NCBI GenBank assembly: GCA_035947875.1
Contig: DASZJQ010000200.1
Span: 1 to 46,612, forward strand
DNA from: Bog-473 sp035947875
GTDB taxonomy: Bacteria > Actinomycetota > Acidimicrobiia > Acidimicrobiales > RAAP-2
Reading direction: 5' to 3'
DNA length: 46,612 bases
The position numbers were made by a program, and so were the translations under genes. Below the pieces are notes generated by a model. It had not been told where the DNA came from. It made no database searches and saw nothing but the letters and a program-made list of their open reading frames with translations. This document shows, in pieces, positions 14,796 to 23,509 of this stretch; position 1 is the stretch's first letter, and each line of letters starts with the position of its first letter.

Positions 14796-16735
14796 AGCCA
14801 CGACAGGACCTCCTCGACGACATTGTGCACGCTGCGGCCGGTGGTATCGAGAAGGCGAGCGTCGGGGGCGGCGACCAGGGGCGAGGCAGCCCGGGTCGAG
14901 TCGAGATGGTCACGACGGGCCACGCCCGCTGCCGGTTCGTCATGGCGCCGGCGGGCCCGCTCCTCCGGTGAGGCCGTCAGGTACACCTTGACCGCCGCGT
15001 CGGGGAACACCACGCTGCCGATGTCACGCCCCTCGACCACGCCCCCACCGTGTTCGAGGGCCCAGGCCCGTTGCAGGGCCACCATGTGGCGTCGCACTCC
15101 GGCGTTGGCGGCGACCAGTGACACGGCCCGCCCCACCTCGGGGGAACGGATCACGTCGGTGACGTCGAGGTCGTCGATCACCACGCGGCGGCCGACCGAA
15201 ATGGTGGCGGCCGCGGCCAGCGCGGCGACTGCTGGCTCGTCGTCGGGCGCGATGTGGCGGGACAAGGCCAGGGCGGCGACCGCACGGTACATGGCCCCCG
15301 TATCGAGGCGCTCGAGCCCCAGGCGTGTGGCCACCGCCCTCGACACGGTCGACTTCCCCGCTCCGGCCGGGCCGTCGATGGCGATCACCAGCGGGCGCGG
15401 GACCAGCGGCCCGTCCGAGGCGATCAGGGACCGGAGGTCCTCGGCGAACGCCGGGTAGCTGGTTTCGGTGGCATCGAACCCGGTGATGAGGCTGCGCTCC
15501 CCCGGTCCCGCCGCCAGGGCGGCGACGGCCGCCGCCATGGCCATGCGGTGATCGCCCCGACTGTCGAACGGCGCGCCGTGCAATCGACCCTCGGGCCCCA
15601 CCCCGGTGATCCGCAGGTCGTCACCCGACGCGTCGGCCTGGCCACCGAAGGCCCGCACCAGGTCGATGACGGCGGCCAGCCGGTCGACTTCCTTGACGCG
15701 GAGCTCCCCCACGTCATGGAACACCGTGACGCCCTCGGCCACCGCGGCGGCCACGGCCAGGGCGGGTACCTCGTCCAGCGAGGGGATCTCGGCCGCGGCG
15801 ACGTCGGTGCCGCGCAGCGGTCCGGCCTGGGCCGTGATGGACGTCGTGTGGCCGGACGCGGCGTTGTCGTCATCGAACGTGAAGACGACCTGGCCCCCCA
15901 TCCGCCGCAGGACGGTGGCGAAGCCCAAGCGGGCCGGGCCCGAGTAGACCCCGCGCACGTCGACCACGCTCTGGGGCACCACGCACCCGGCCACCACGAA
16001 GAAGGCGGCGGCGGAGGGATCGCCCGGCACCTGTCGGTCGACCGGGCGCAGGGTCGATGGGCGGACCCTGACCACACGGCCCTCTCCCCAGGGCTCGACG
16101 GTGAGGTCGGCACCGGCATCGACCAGCATCTCCTCGGTGTGGGTCCGCGTGGTGACCGCCTCGCGCACCGTCGTGGGCCCGGTCGCGGAGAGCCCGGCCA
16201 AGAGGATGGCCGACTTCACCTGGGCGCTGGCCACCCGGCTGGTCCAGTCGATGCCGACCAGGTCGCCGCCCCGGATGCGCAGTGGGGGCAGTCGACGATC
16301 ACCGGAGCCCTCCACGGTGGCGCCCATGAGCTCGAGCGGCTCGGCCACCCGGTCCATCGGGCGGAGGGACAGCGAGGCATCGCCCACCAGCTCCGTCTCC
16401 CACCCGAAGCCCGCCACCATCCCGGCCAGCAATCGCATGGAGGTGCCGGAGTTCCCGCAGTCGATGGGCCCGGTGGGCGCATGCAGGCGGCTCCGTCCGC
16501 CGTGGAGGACCACGTCCCCGCCCGGAGTTCGCTCGACCTCGACCCCCATGGCTTCGACCGCGCCGAGCGTGCAGGCCACATCCGCTCCGTCGGAGAGGCC
16601 CTGGACCACGGAGGTCCCCTCGGCCAGGGCGGCCACGAGCACGGATCGATGCGAGATCGACTTCTCACCGGGGGTCCGCACCGAGCCCTGGCACGCCGTA
16701 CCCCCCGGGACGACCAGCGTGCGCGGCGCCCTCAT
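14792..16735 (-). CDS. aroA-cmk: EPSP synthase - cytidylate kinase fusion
   Basis: A 647-residue bifunctional protein. Residues 1 to about 440 are EPSP synthase, the sixth shikimate step: GEKSISHRSVL, DCGNSGTSMRLLAG, RVKEVDRL and GDHRMAMA are all present, including the Lys and Arg residues that bind shikimate-3-phosphate and PEP. Residues about 448-647 are cytidylate kinase, which phosphorylates CMP and dCMP: IDGPAGAGKSTVS (P loop), LDTGAMYRA and EGRDIGSVVFPDA. The kinase part is slightly short (about 200 residues) but all motifs are there. The start ATG 16735 overlaps the tyrA TGA as ATGA; longer frames upstream only cover tyrA. The short linker (SLIASDGPLVPRP) shows no frameshift, so the fusion is real in this sequence. 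Confidence 0.95.
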   Translation of the reverse strand: MRAPRTLVVPGGTACQGSVRTPGEKSISHRSVLVAALAEGTSVVQGLSDGADVACTLGAVEAMGVEVERTPGGDVVLHGGRSRLHAPTGPIDCGNSGTSMRLLAGMVAGFGWETELVGDASLSLRPMDRVAEPLELMGATVEGSGDRRLPPLRIRGGDLVGIDWTSRVASAQVKSAILLAGLSATGPTTVREAVTTRTHTEEMLVDAGADLTVEPWGEGRVVRVRPSTLRPVDRQVPGDPSAAAFFVVAGCVVPQSVVDVRGVYSGPARLGFATVLRRMGGQVVFTFDDDNAASGHTTSITAQAGPLRGTDVAAAEIPSLDEVPALAVAAAVAEGVTVFHDVGELRVKEVDRLAAVIDLVRAFGGQADASGDDLRITGVGPEGRLHGAPFDSRGDHRMAMAAAVAALAAGPGERSLITGFDATETSYPAFAEDLRSLIASDGPLVPRPLVIAIDGPAGAGKSTVSRAVATRLGLERLDTGAMYRAVAALALSRHIAPDDEPAVAALAAAATISVGRRVVIDDLDVTDVIRSPEVGRAVSLVAANAGVRRHMVALQRAWALEHGGGVVEGRDIGSVVFPDAAVKVYLTASPEERARRRHDEPAAGVARRDHLDSTRAASPLVAAPDARLLDTTGRSVHNVVEEVLSWL

Positions 16736-17823
16736 GAGAGCCGTTCGGCGCGACAGCGGTAGCCCCGGTGCACGATGGCCTCGCACAACCGCCCGGCGTC
16801 CGCCGAATCGACCACCAGGATCAGGACACCGCGCGGTCCCTCCGCCGAGTGGGCAATTTCGATGTCGTAGATGCTGATCCCGGCGTCCGCCGCCAACGAG
16901 GTGATCTCGGCCAACTGGCCCTGTTTGTCCGGCACGGGGATGCGGAGCTCGGAAAGATCGTCCGGTCGCACGAATCGTGCCGGCAGGTTGCGGCGGGCCG
17001 CGCTGGCCCGCTGCAGCCCTTGGTAGATCGCCTCCCGGTCGTTCCCGGCCACCCGATCGCGCATGGTCGTCAGCTCGCCCACCAGGGCATCGAGGGCATG
17101 GACGATGGGGCCGGCGTTCTCGGTGCAGATGTCCGGCCAGATCCCCGGATGCCCGGCGGCGACCCTGGTCATGTCCCGGAACCCTCCGGCGGCCAGGCGC
17201 AGCAAGGAGCCGTTCTGCTCCGCCCCGGTGGCGGCGGCGTTCATCAACGTGGCGGCCACCAGGTGCGGCACGTGCGAGACCACGGCCACCAGGCGGTCGT
17301 GGTCCGGGGCCGAGAGGACCAGCACGTCCGCTCCCAGCGCGGTCACCACGCCCTGCAGGGTCGTGAACGCGTCCAGATCGGTCTCCGCAGTCGGGGTGAG
17401 GACCCAGACGGCCCCTTCGAAGAGGTCCGGGTCGGCCCCCCGGAGCCCGACCTGCTCCGAGCCGGCCATGGGGTGCCCGCCGATGAATCGCGGATGGTCG
17501 GCCGCCTCCACGATGGCGGTCTTGACCCCGCTGACGTCGGTCACGACCACGTCGGAGCGGCGTCCCGGGGTGGCCAGGATCCGACGGGCCTCGTCGGCCA
17601 CGGCCGCCGCCGGCACGGCGATGAAGATGACGCCGGCATCGAGATCGTCCCCGGCCTGATCCACCACGCCGGAACGGAGTGCCTCGGCCAACCGTTCGGC
17701 GTCGGCGTCGGTGCCGGCGACGTGCCAGCCGCGCCGGCGCAGGGCCAGGGCGATGGAGCCACCGATCAATCCGGTCCCTACGACGAGCGCCCTCGGGCCC
17801 TCACCCTCAGTCAGGGAGGTCAT
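16732..17823 (-). CDS. tyrA: Prephenate dehydrogenase with C-terminal ACT domain
   Basis: A 363-residue TyrA that oxidatively decarboxylates prephenate to 4-hydroxyphenylpyruvate for tyrosine. The Rossmann motif VVGTGLIGGSIALAL is at about 14-28, FIGGHPMAGSEQVG provides the catalytic His region, and SHVPHLVAATLM and GGFRDMTRVA follow. The last 75 residues (ELRIPVPDKQGQLAEITSLA) form an ACT domain, likely for feedback control by tyrosine. The gene overlaps aroH by 17 bp upstream and the aroA-cmk gene by 4 bp downstream, giving a tight tyrosine/shikimate operon. Confidence 0.95.
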   Translation of the reverse strand: MTSLTEGEGPRALVVGTGLIGGSIALALRRRGWHVAGTDADAERLAEALRSGVVDQAGDDLDAGVIFIAVPAAAVADEARRILATPGRRSDVVVTDVSGVKTAIVEAADHPRFIGGHPMAGSEQVGLRGADPDLFEGAVWVLTPTAETDLDAFTTLQGVVTALGADVLVLSAPDHDRLVAVVSHVPHLVAATLMNAAATGAEQNGSLLRLAAGGFRDMTRVAAGHPGIWPDICTENAGPIVHALDALVGELTTMRDRVAGNDREAIYQGLQRASAARRNLPARFVRPDDLSELRIPVPDKQGQLAEITSLAADAGISIYDIEIAHSAEGPRGVLILVVDSADAGRLCEAIVHRGYRCRAERLS

Positions 17824-18181
17824 CGCGGAGCCCTTGGGCGCCGTGGAGGTAGACGTGGTGGATCTCTTCCTTGGTCTTCTTCGTGTGCACGTGGAGCAGG
17901 ACCCGGATGCACAGCGGCATGGAGCCGGGAACGGCGATCTCGGCGGCGCAGAGCAATGGGACCGCGCCGAACCCGATCTCCCGGACCGCCGTGGCCGGGA
18001 AGGCGCTGTTCACGTCGGCAGTCGCCGTGAAGATCACGCTGACGATGTCGTCTTCGCACAGGTCGTTGCGCACCATGATCTGGCGCATCAGTTCCTGGGA
18101 TCGCTCGGTGACCTGCTCCACCGTGTCGGCCTCGAGGGTGGTGGCCCCGCGCAGGCCGCGGACCGTGATGGCGGATGACAT
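17807..18181 (-). CDS. aroH: Chorismate mutase, AroH class
   Basis: A 124-residue chorismate mutase of the trimeric AroH (Bacillus) type, converting chorismate to prephenate, the substrate of the next gene. The family signatures RGLRGATT (with Arg9-like substrate contact), LMRQIMVRNDL, DDIVSVIFTATADVNSAFPA, GAVPLLCAAEIAVPGSMPLCIRVLLH and the C-terminal VYLHGA are intact. The start at 18181 is ATG, with no strong ribosome binding site. It is the first gene of the aroH-tyrA-aroA/cmk-plsC group, 62 bp from the methyltransferase upstream. Confidence 0.95.
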   Translation of the reverse strand: MSSAITVRGLRGATTLEADTVEQVTERSQELMRQIMVRNDLCEDDIVSVIFTATADVNSAFPATAVREIGFGAVPLLCAAEIAVPGSMPLCIRVLLHVHTKKTKEEIHHVYLHGAQGLRDDLPD

Positions 18182-18243
18182 GGCCGCTCATGCTAACGGT
18201 TGAGGAGCGATGGGCCTTCTGGTGGGCCTTCTGGTCCTCCGCC

Positions 18244-19380
18244 CTACCCGGACCACCCGGGGTCCGCCCGCGCCACGTAGACGTCCATGGGACTGTCCCC
18301 GGGACCGGAGCGCTGGCGGTCGGCCGCCCATCCCGTACGGGCCAGCGCGGCGTCGAAGTATCGAGTCTCGAAGCCGAGCTCCAACCAGCCGTAGGTCCGG
18401 GACGACCAGGCCGAGAGCCCGTCGAGCCGGGGACCCCACGGGTAGGCGAAGGGGGCGATCGGCTCGGAGGCGAAGAACACGAGCCCGCCGGGCCGGACGA
18501 TCTGATGGAGCCGGCGCAGCATGGCCAGGTGGTCGGCGCAGTGGTGGAAGCTCTCGAAGAAGATGGCGGCGTCGTAGGGCTCGGCCGTCTCGAACGCCAG
18601 CATGTCGCTCTTGACGATGCGGAGATTGGCCGGGACGGCGCATCGCTCCTGGATCAAGGTGCAGAACTGGTCATCGACCTCGACCGCGGTGATCTGGAAG
18701 CCCGTGGCGGCCAGGTCGTTGGTGAGATTGCCCCATCCGGGACCGAACTCCACCAGGCGGGCCGGCGGAGCCAGGCCATCCGAGGTGGCCTCGCCGATCG
18801 AACCGATGAGGCGACTGCGGGCCTGGAGATCGTGCGCCACGGTGGCCGCCGACTCGGTCTGGAAGGGATACGGCCGCGCCTTGGCGACCTCGAGATCGAA
18901 GGGCGACGCCTCGTTGTCCAGCTCGTAGGCGGCGCGACCAGATATCCGACGGTAGAGGTCCCACGTCCATTCCCGGTAGTCGGCCGAGAACGGGTCGGTG
19001 GGCGCATCGAGGGGCAGCGCCACCTCGAAATGGTCCAGGAAGTGGCGGGCCTGGTCCTCCGAGACCGAGAACAACCGAGCGGCCTCGGCCAGTTCGGCGT
19101 CGAGGCGGTCCAGCGGGATCCGGCGGACGCCGCCCGCTGAGGCGCTCCGTGGGGCGCTCGGTGCGGCGCTCGGTGCGGCCGGTGATGTGCCCGGCGTGGC
19201 CCGCCTGCCGCCCGGCCGGCCCCACAGCTCGCGCACCTTTTGTTGGGCGTTCGGAGGGAGGGCCCGAAAGCCGCGGCGGCCGGCTCGACGCACCTGTTGC
19301 TGCGCCGCCGGGGGCAGGGCCTGCACGGCCCGGTGGCCGGCGCGGCGGACGGACGGCGCCAATCGGTCCAGGGTCTCCAC
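18244..19380 (-). CDS. SAM-dependent methyltransferase with repeated N-terminal motif
   Basis: A 378-residue class I methyltransferase. The SAM site is VEFGPGWGNLTNDL, followed by the acidic ITAVEVDD end of strand 2, VKSDMLAF and an FHHC motif near the expected active site; GGLVFFASEPIAPF is the strand 5 region. The first 55 residues are basic and contain a near-duplicate, RRAGHRAVQALPPAAQQQV then RRAGRRGFRALPPNAQQKV, followed by an Ala/Pro/Ser linker. This N-terminal arrangement is not part of the catalytic fold and may be a binding tail. The substrate is unknown; the next gene is also a methyltransferase, and both probably modify a lipid, glycan or small molecule. Confidence 0.8.
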   Translation of the reverse strand: METLDRLAPSVRRAGHRAVQALPPAAQQQVRRAGRRGFRALPPNAQQKVRELWGRPGGRRATPGTSPAAPSAAPSAPRSASAGGVRRIPLDRLDAELAEAARLFSVSEDQARHFLDHFEVALPLDAPTDPFSADYREWTWDLYRRISGRAAYELDNEASPFDLEVAKARPYPFQTESAATVAHDLQARSRLIGSIGEATSDGLAPPARLVEFGPGWGNLTNDLAATGFQITAVEVDDQFCTLIQERCAVPANLRIVKSDMLAFETAEPYDAAIFFESFHHCADHLAMLRRLHQIVRPGGLVFFASEPIAPFAYPWGPRLDGLSAWSSRTYGWLELGFETRYFDAALARTGWAADRQRSGPGDSPMDVYVARADPGWSG

Positions 19381-19404
19381 TAATTCACGACCTCCACTAC
19401 GTCA

Positions 19405-20202
19405 CTACTTCCAGGCCTGCACGGTCATGCGATAGTGCCCCGGGGTCTCGGGCTCGGGCACCGTCGGCACCATGCGCGTGAACCCGGCTGCCCGGCAGGC
19501 GCCGACCAGGGCGGCCAGGTTGGGCGCCCACCAGTTGGTGGGATCGCCGTTCAACTCGGCCCCGGGGAAGAACTCGAAGAGGCAGCGGTCCGGCGCGAAT
19601 TCCGGGGTGGCGAGGGCCGCCGTCTCGATGATGGCGACCTCGCGGGTGATGGCGGCGAGGCGCTTCAGCGCGTCGAACGGTTCCCGGAGGTGGTAGAGCA
19701 CGCCGAGGAAGAAGACGACATCGTACTGGCCCAGTTGGTCGAGATCGACCGTGGTGAAGTCGGCGACAACTTCGTTGACCGTGCTCCCCAAGGCCGTCTT
19801 GGCGGTGTCGAAGCCCCGCTTGCCGGGAAGCCGGTCGGGCGCCCACAGGCCGGGCACCTCACGGTACGGCTTGGGCTCCTCCCCCGAATCCATGCACGCT
19901 TTCCAGTAGCGCATCTTGGCGTCGGTATCGGTCGACCACTCGAAGTAGTCGAAGGCCGTGACGGCCCCTCCGAGCCGCTCGGCCGCGAAGGAGAAGTAGC
20001 CGTCCCACGCTCCGATGTCGAGCACGGTCTTGCCGCGCAGATCGGGCAACCTCATGGTGGCCAGCTCTTCGGCCAGCTGCTCGGCCCCCTTACGGCCGGG
20101 AGTGACGATCCCGTCGCCCAGATCGATCGAATGCCACCAGAACGGCACGCCGTCGACGGCCGCCTGCGCACCCATTGCTCGCTTCTTGCTTCCCCATCGC
20201 AC
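19405..20202 (-). CDS. CmoB-like class I methyltransferase
   Basis: A 265-residue SAM-dependent enzyme. PFWWHSIDLGDGIVTPG at about 20-36 and LRGKTVLDIGAWDGYFSFAAE at about 55-75 (shown here as the key WHSIDL and DIGAWDGYFSF motifs) are typical of the DUF1698/CmoB-like group, which includes tRNA and glycan methyltransferases. VVFFLGVLYHLREP is the motif IV region. The start at GTG 20202 lacks a ribosome binding site; ATG 20175 is an equally good choice. It is separated from rluB by 83 bp containing short tandem repeats. The substrate is unknown. Confidence 0.82.
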   Translation of the reverse strand: MRWGSKKRAMGAQAAVDGVPFWWHSIDLGDGIVTPGRKGAEQLAEELATMRLPDLRGKTVLDIGAWDGYFSFAAERLGGAVTAFDYFEWSTDTDAKMRYWKACMDSGEEPKPYREVPGLWAPDRLPGKRGFDTAKTALGSTVNEVVADFTTVDLDQLGQYDVVFFLGVLYHLREPFDALKRLAAITREVAIIETAALATPEFAPDRCLFEFFPGAELNGDPTNWWAPNLAALVGACRAAGFTRMVPTVPEPETPGHYRMTVQAWK

Positions 20203-20230
20203 GGCAGCATGCTACTTGGGCCGGTTTCGC

Positions 20231-20266
20231 GCCCACGTCGCCTACGTCGCCCACTTTGCCCACGTC
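20231..20266. repeat. 9-bp tandem repeat, four units
   Basis: Four units of a 9-mer close to GCCCACGTC run in tandem (GCCCACGTC, GCCTACGTC, GCCCACTTT, GCCCACGTC). They lie between the rluB stop and the start of the methyltransferase. This spacer could change length by slippage. Confidence 0.8.
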
Positions 20267-20285
20267 GCCCGCCCCCCGGGGCCGT

Positions 20286-21023
20286 TCAGCCGGCGTGGCG
20301 GCCCGGCCCGGCGGCCCCGGCCAGCGCCCGCACCTCGGGAGGGGTCAACACCCGCCAGTGCCCGGGCGCCAGCCCGGTGTCGCGCAGTGGACCGATCCGG
20401 GTGCGCACCAGGCGACGAACCGGATGGCCGATGGCGTCGCACATCCGGCGCACCTGCCGGTTCCTCCCCTCGTGGATGACCAGCCGCAGGACCCCGGGGG
20501 CCAGCACGCCCACCACCGCCGGGGCGGTGAGGCCGTCGTCGAGCTCGACGCCCAGCCGGAGCGCCCGCAGGGCTCCGGCCCCCGGCGTGCCGCCTTCGAC
20601 CTCGGCCACGTACTCCTTCTCCACCCCGTGGGATGGATGGGTCAGGAGCTGCGTCAGCGACCCGTCGTTGGTCAGGATCAGGAGCCCCTCGGTGTCCCGG
20701 TCGAGTCGGCCCACCGGGAAGACCCGCGGTGCGGGCGGGAGGAGCGCCAAGACGGTGGGCCGGCCGTGGGTGTCCGACGCCGTCGTGATGACGTCGCGCG
20801 GCTTGTTCAACAGGTAGTAGACGAGGTCGGGCGCCACCGGGAGCAGGACTCCGTCGACCTCCACCCGGGCCGAGGTCACGTCGATACGCCGGCCCAGGAC
20901 GGCCACCGTGCCGTCGACGGTCACCCGGCCGGCGGCGATCAGCTCCTCGCAGACACGCCTCGACCCCTGGCCGGCGCGGGCCAGCACCTTTTGCAGGCGC
21001 TCCCCTTCACCCAGCACGACCAC
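20286..21023 (-). CDS. rluB: 23S rRNA pseudouridine synthase RluB family
   Basis: A 245-residue pseudouridine synthase with an N-terminal S4 RNA-binding domain (RLQKVLARAGQGSRRVCEELI) and catalytic domain containing VGRLDRDTEGLLILTNDG, with the catalytic Asp in GRLD. KEYVAEVEG and EGRNRQVRRM follow. This is the RluB/RsuA branch that modifies helix 89 of 23S rRNA or 16S rRNA; the location after scpA-scpB favours RluB. The start is GTG 21023; GTG 21017 is an alternative. The C terminus extends slightly with a Gly/Ala tail. Confidence 0.93.
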   Translation of the reverse strand: MVVLGEGERLQKVLARAGQGSRRVCEELIAAGRVTVDGTVAVLGRRIDVTSARVEVDGVLLPVAPDLVYYLLNKPRDVITTASDTHGRPTVLALLPPAPRVFPVGRLDRDTEGLLILTNDGSLTQLLTHPSHGVEKEYVAEVEGGTPGAGALRALRLGVELDDGLTAPAVVGVLAPGVLRLVIHEGRNRQVRRMCDAIGHPVRRLVRTRIGPLRDTGLAPGHWRVLTPPEVRALAGAAGPGRHAG

Positions 21024-21036
21024 GGGGACGTCAGGG

Positions 21037-21627
21037 TCAGGCGTCGTCGGTCCCGACGTCGACGCCGAGGGAGGCCTGCAGCTCCTCCTCGAATTGACCC
21101 GCCACTTCGGGCCCGGGCAGGAAATCCTCGACCGGGGGGAGCTGGGCCAACGAGTCGAGCCCCAGGCGCTCCAGGAAGAGGTCCGTGGTGCCGAACAGGG
21201 CAGGCTGCCCGGGACCCTCGGCGTGGCCCACCACCGCGATGTAACCCCGCTGCTCCAACAGCCGGGTCACGCCGTCGACGTTGACCCCGCGCAAGGACGA
21301 GATCTGGCCCCGGGACACCGGCTGCCGGTAGGCCACGATGGCCAGCGTCTCGAGCGCGGCCGTCGACAGCCGGGGCGAGACGTCCCGGTTGGCGAACCGC
21401 TCCACGTAGGAGGCCAGGTCGGGGTGCGTCTGCAAGCGGGCCCCTCCGGCGATGCGGGCCAGGATGAAGCCGTGACCCGCCTCGGTGTACTCCCGCGCCA
21501 AGGCGTCCAGCACCTCGTCAATTCGCTCGACCGGCTCTTCCAGCAGTTCGGCCAACAGGCCGGGCGGGACGGGCTCGACCGCCACCAGCAGCACGGCCTC
21601 GACAGCCCGCCCGAGATCCTCGTTCAT
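21037..21627 (-). CDS. scpB: Segregation and condensation protein B
   Basis: A 196-residue ScpB, the kleisin-bound partner of the SMC-ScpAB condensin. Two winged-helix domains are visible: the first about residues 5-75, the second with LSTAALETLAIVAYRQPVSRGQI (92-114, summarised by its TLAIVAYRQPV core) and RGVNVDGVTRLLEQRG. The N-terminal VEAVLLVAVEPV matches the family. The gene overlaps scpA by 4 bp (ATGA). The C-terminal 25 residues are acidic and variable. Confidence 0.95.
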   Translation of the reverse strand: MNEDLGRAVEAVLLVAVEPVPPGLLAELLEEPVERIDEVLDALAREYTEAGHGFILARIAGGARLQTHPDLASYVERFANRDVSPRLSTAALETLAIVAYRQPVSRGQISSLRGVNVDGVTRLLEQRGYIAVVGHAEGPGQPALFGTTDLFLERLGLDSLAQLPPVEDFLPGPEVAGQFEEELQASLGVDVGTDDA

Positions 21628-22436
21628 CCGTTGTACTCCTCAATCTCGATGCCGGACATCTCGCCCAAGCCGCGCCCGCTGGTCACGCCGGCCAGTCCCT
21701 CGTCGTCCGCCAGCCAGTCGATGCGCAGGTCACCGAAGGTGGTGCCCTGCCCGAGGGTGACCCGGCCCAGCTTGCACAGTTCCAAGAGCGCCAGGAAACG
21801 CACGATGACCTCCATGCGGGTGGTGCACGCTTCCACCAGGGCGCGGAACGAGGCGGCGCGCCGGTCCCGGGGCACGGCCATGAGGTCGGCCAGTGCCTCG
21901 GACACCGAGACGGTGTCCACCGTGATGTGGGACACGTCCACCCGGGGGATCGGGCGCTCCGCTGCGCCGCGCAGGTAGGCCTGAGCCAGGTCGTCTGCCG
22001 TGAGGCCGGCCAGGAGGTCGGGCGCGTGGACGGCAAAATCGGCATCGAGCCCGGCGTCGCGCGGCACCGAGAGCGTGGCGTGCTCGGTCATGGCGACGAA
22101 GGCGTCGGCCGCCGCCGCATAGGCCCGGCACTCCAGCAGGCGGGCCAGCAGCAGGTCACGCTCGTCCCAGCCGATGAGCTCGTCATCGTCGTCGACCGTC
22201 TCACGCCCGGGCAGCAGCTTCTGCGACTTCAGCTCGATCAGAATGGCCGCCACCAGCAAGAATTCCGAAAGTTGATTGAGCGGGATCTGGTCCCGCTGCT
22301 CCACCAGGATGCGGACGAACGCATCGACCACCGGCAGCAGCGGGACGTCGAGCACATCGACCTCATGTGACGACACCAGGTGCAGCAGGAGGTCGATGGG
22401 ACCTTCGAAGACAGGGGTGGAGACCGCGTAGGCCAC
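21624..22436 (-). CDS. scpA: Segregation and condensation protein A (kleisin)
   Basis: A 270-residue ScpA, which bridges SMC heads and recruits ScpB. The N-terminal STPVFEGPIDLLLHLV and the LNQLSEFLLVAAILIELKSQKLLP helix (key core EFLLVAAILIELKSQ) are diagnostic. The C-terminal winged helix (VIVRFLALLELCKLGRVTL) is intact. The start is GTG 22436. The next gene upstream, trpS, is divergent with only 57 bp between, so both promoters are compressed into that gap. ParA, which usually lies upstream of scpA in actinobacteria, is missing here. Confidence 0.95.
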   Translation of the reverse strand: MAYAVSTPVFEGPIDLLLHLVSSHEVDVLDVPLLPVVDAFVRILVEQRDQIPLNQLSEFLLVAAILIELKSQKLLPGRETVDDDDELIGWDERDLLLARLLECRAYAAAADAFVAMTEHATLSVPRDAGLDADFAVHAPDLLAGLTADDLAQAYLRGAAERPIPRVDVSHITVDTVSVSEALADLMAVPRDRRAASFRALVEACTTRMEVIVRFLALLELCKLGRVTLGQGTTFGDLRIDWLADDEGLAGVTSGRGLGEMSGIEIEEYNG

Positions 22437-22493
22437 CCTCCGACCCTACCGAACCGCCCAACCCCCCTCGGCGCACCCCGTACCATGGGCCCC

Positions 22494-23489
22494 ATGAGCA
22501 GGGTCCTCTCCGGCATCGCCCCCTCGGGCGATTTCACACTGGGCAACTATCTGGGGGCCCTCCGTCACTGGGTGACCTTCCAGGACGACCACGATGCCTT
22601 CTACTGCGTGGTCGACCTGCACGCGCTCACCGAACCGATCGAGCCGGCCGTGCTGCGGGCCAATACCTTCGATGCCGCACTCAACTTGCTCGCCGTCGGC
22701 CTCGATCCGCAGCGCTGCACGATCTTCGTCCAGAGCCACGTGCCCGAACACCCCCGGTTGACCTGGCTGCTCGAGTGCATCGCCACCATGGGAGAGCTCG
22801 GCCGCATGACCCAGTACAAGGAGAAGTCGGAGCGGCACGAGACGGTTCGGGCCGGCCTCTTCACGTACCCCGTCCTCATGGCGGCCGACATCCTGCTCTA
22901 CCAGGCCGATGCCGTCCCGGTGGGCGACGACCAGCGCCAGCACCTCGAGCTCACCCGGGAGGTGGCCCTTCGCTTCAACCACCGCTTCGGCGACGTCTTC
23001 ACCGTGCCCGAGTCGGCCATCCCCGGGACGGCGGCCCGGGTCATGGACCTCCAGTATCCCGATCGGAAGATGTCCAAGTCCGTCGCCTCCCCGCTCGGGA
23101 CCATTGGCCTGCTGGACCCGGCCGAGGACATCAAGAAGAAGGTGCGCAAGGCCGTGACCGATACCGACGGTGAGCTGCGCTACGACCGGGCCACCAAGCC
23201 CGGGCTGGCCAACCTGCTCGAGCTGCTGGCCGGCGCCACCGACCGCACGCCCGAGCAGGTGGCCGTCGGCTACGAGCGCTACGGCGACCTGAAGAACGAC
23301 GTGGCCGACGCCCTGATCGAGTTGCTCCGTCCCGTGCGCGAGCGCCGGGTCGATCTCGATGCCGACCCGGCCTATGTGCACGACGTGCTGGCCGGCGGCG
23401 CGTCCAGGGCCCACGCCGTGGCGGCCGAGACCTACACGAGGGCGGCCGACGCCATGGGCCTGCTGCGCCCCACCGCCGGGCCCGGCTGA
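22494..23489 (+). CDS. trpS: Tryptophanyl-tRNA synthetase
   Basis: A 331-residue class Ic aminoacyl-tRNA synthetase that charges tRNA-Trp. The N-terminal SGIAPSGDFTLGNYLGAL contains the HIGH-type TxGN motif, YPVLMAADILLYQADAVPVGDDQRQHLEL (key ADILLYQAD and GDDQ) binds substrate, and KMSKS begins at residue 192. The start at ATG 22494 gives the standard N terminus; ATG 22485 is three codons earlier. It is a single plus-strand gene placed between scpA and the M50 gene, which breaks the usual xerD-(parA)-scpA order. Confidence 0.96.
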   Translation: MSRVLSGIAPSGDFTLGNYLGALRHWVTFQDDHDAFYCVVDLHALTEPIEPAVLRANTFDAALNLLAVGLDPQRCTIFVQSHVPEHPRLTWLLECIATMGELGRMTQYKEKSERHETVRAGLFTYPVLMAADILLYQADAVPVGDDQRQHLELTREVALRFNHRFGDVFTVPESAIPGTAARVMDLQYPDRKMSKSVASPLGTIGLLDPAEDIKKKVRKAVTDTDGELRYDRATKPGLANLLELLAGATDRTPEQVAVGYERYGDLKNDVADALIELLRPVRERRVDLDADPAYVHDVLAGGASRAHAVAAETYTRAADAMGLLRPTAGPG

Positions 23490-23506
23490 GGCAGCTGGGC
23501 CTCAGC
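23485..23506. terminator. Hairpin between convergent trpS and M50 genes
   Basis: GCTGAGGC (23485-23492) pairs with GCCTCAGC (23499-23506) across a 6-base loop. The left arm includes the trpS stop codon, and the right arm ends 3 bp before the M50 stop. It probably ends transcription in both directions. Confidence 0.65.
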
Positions 23507-23509
23507 TCC

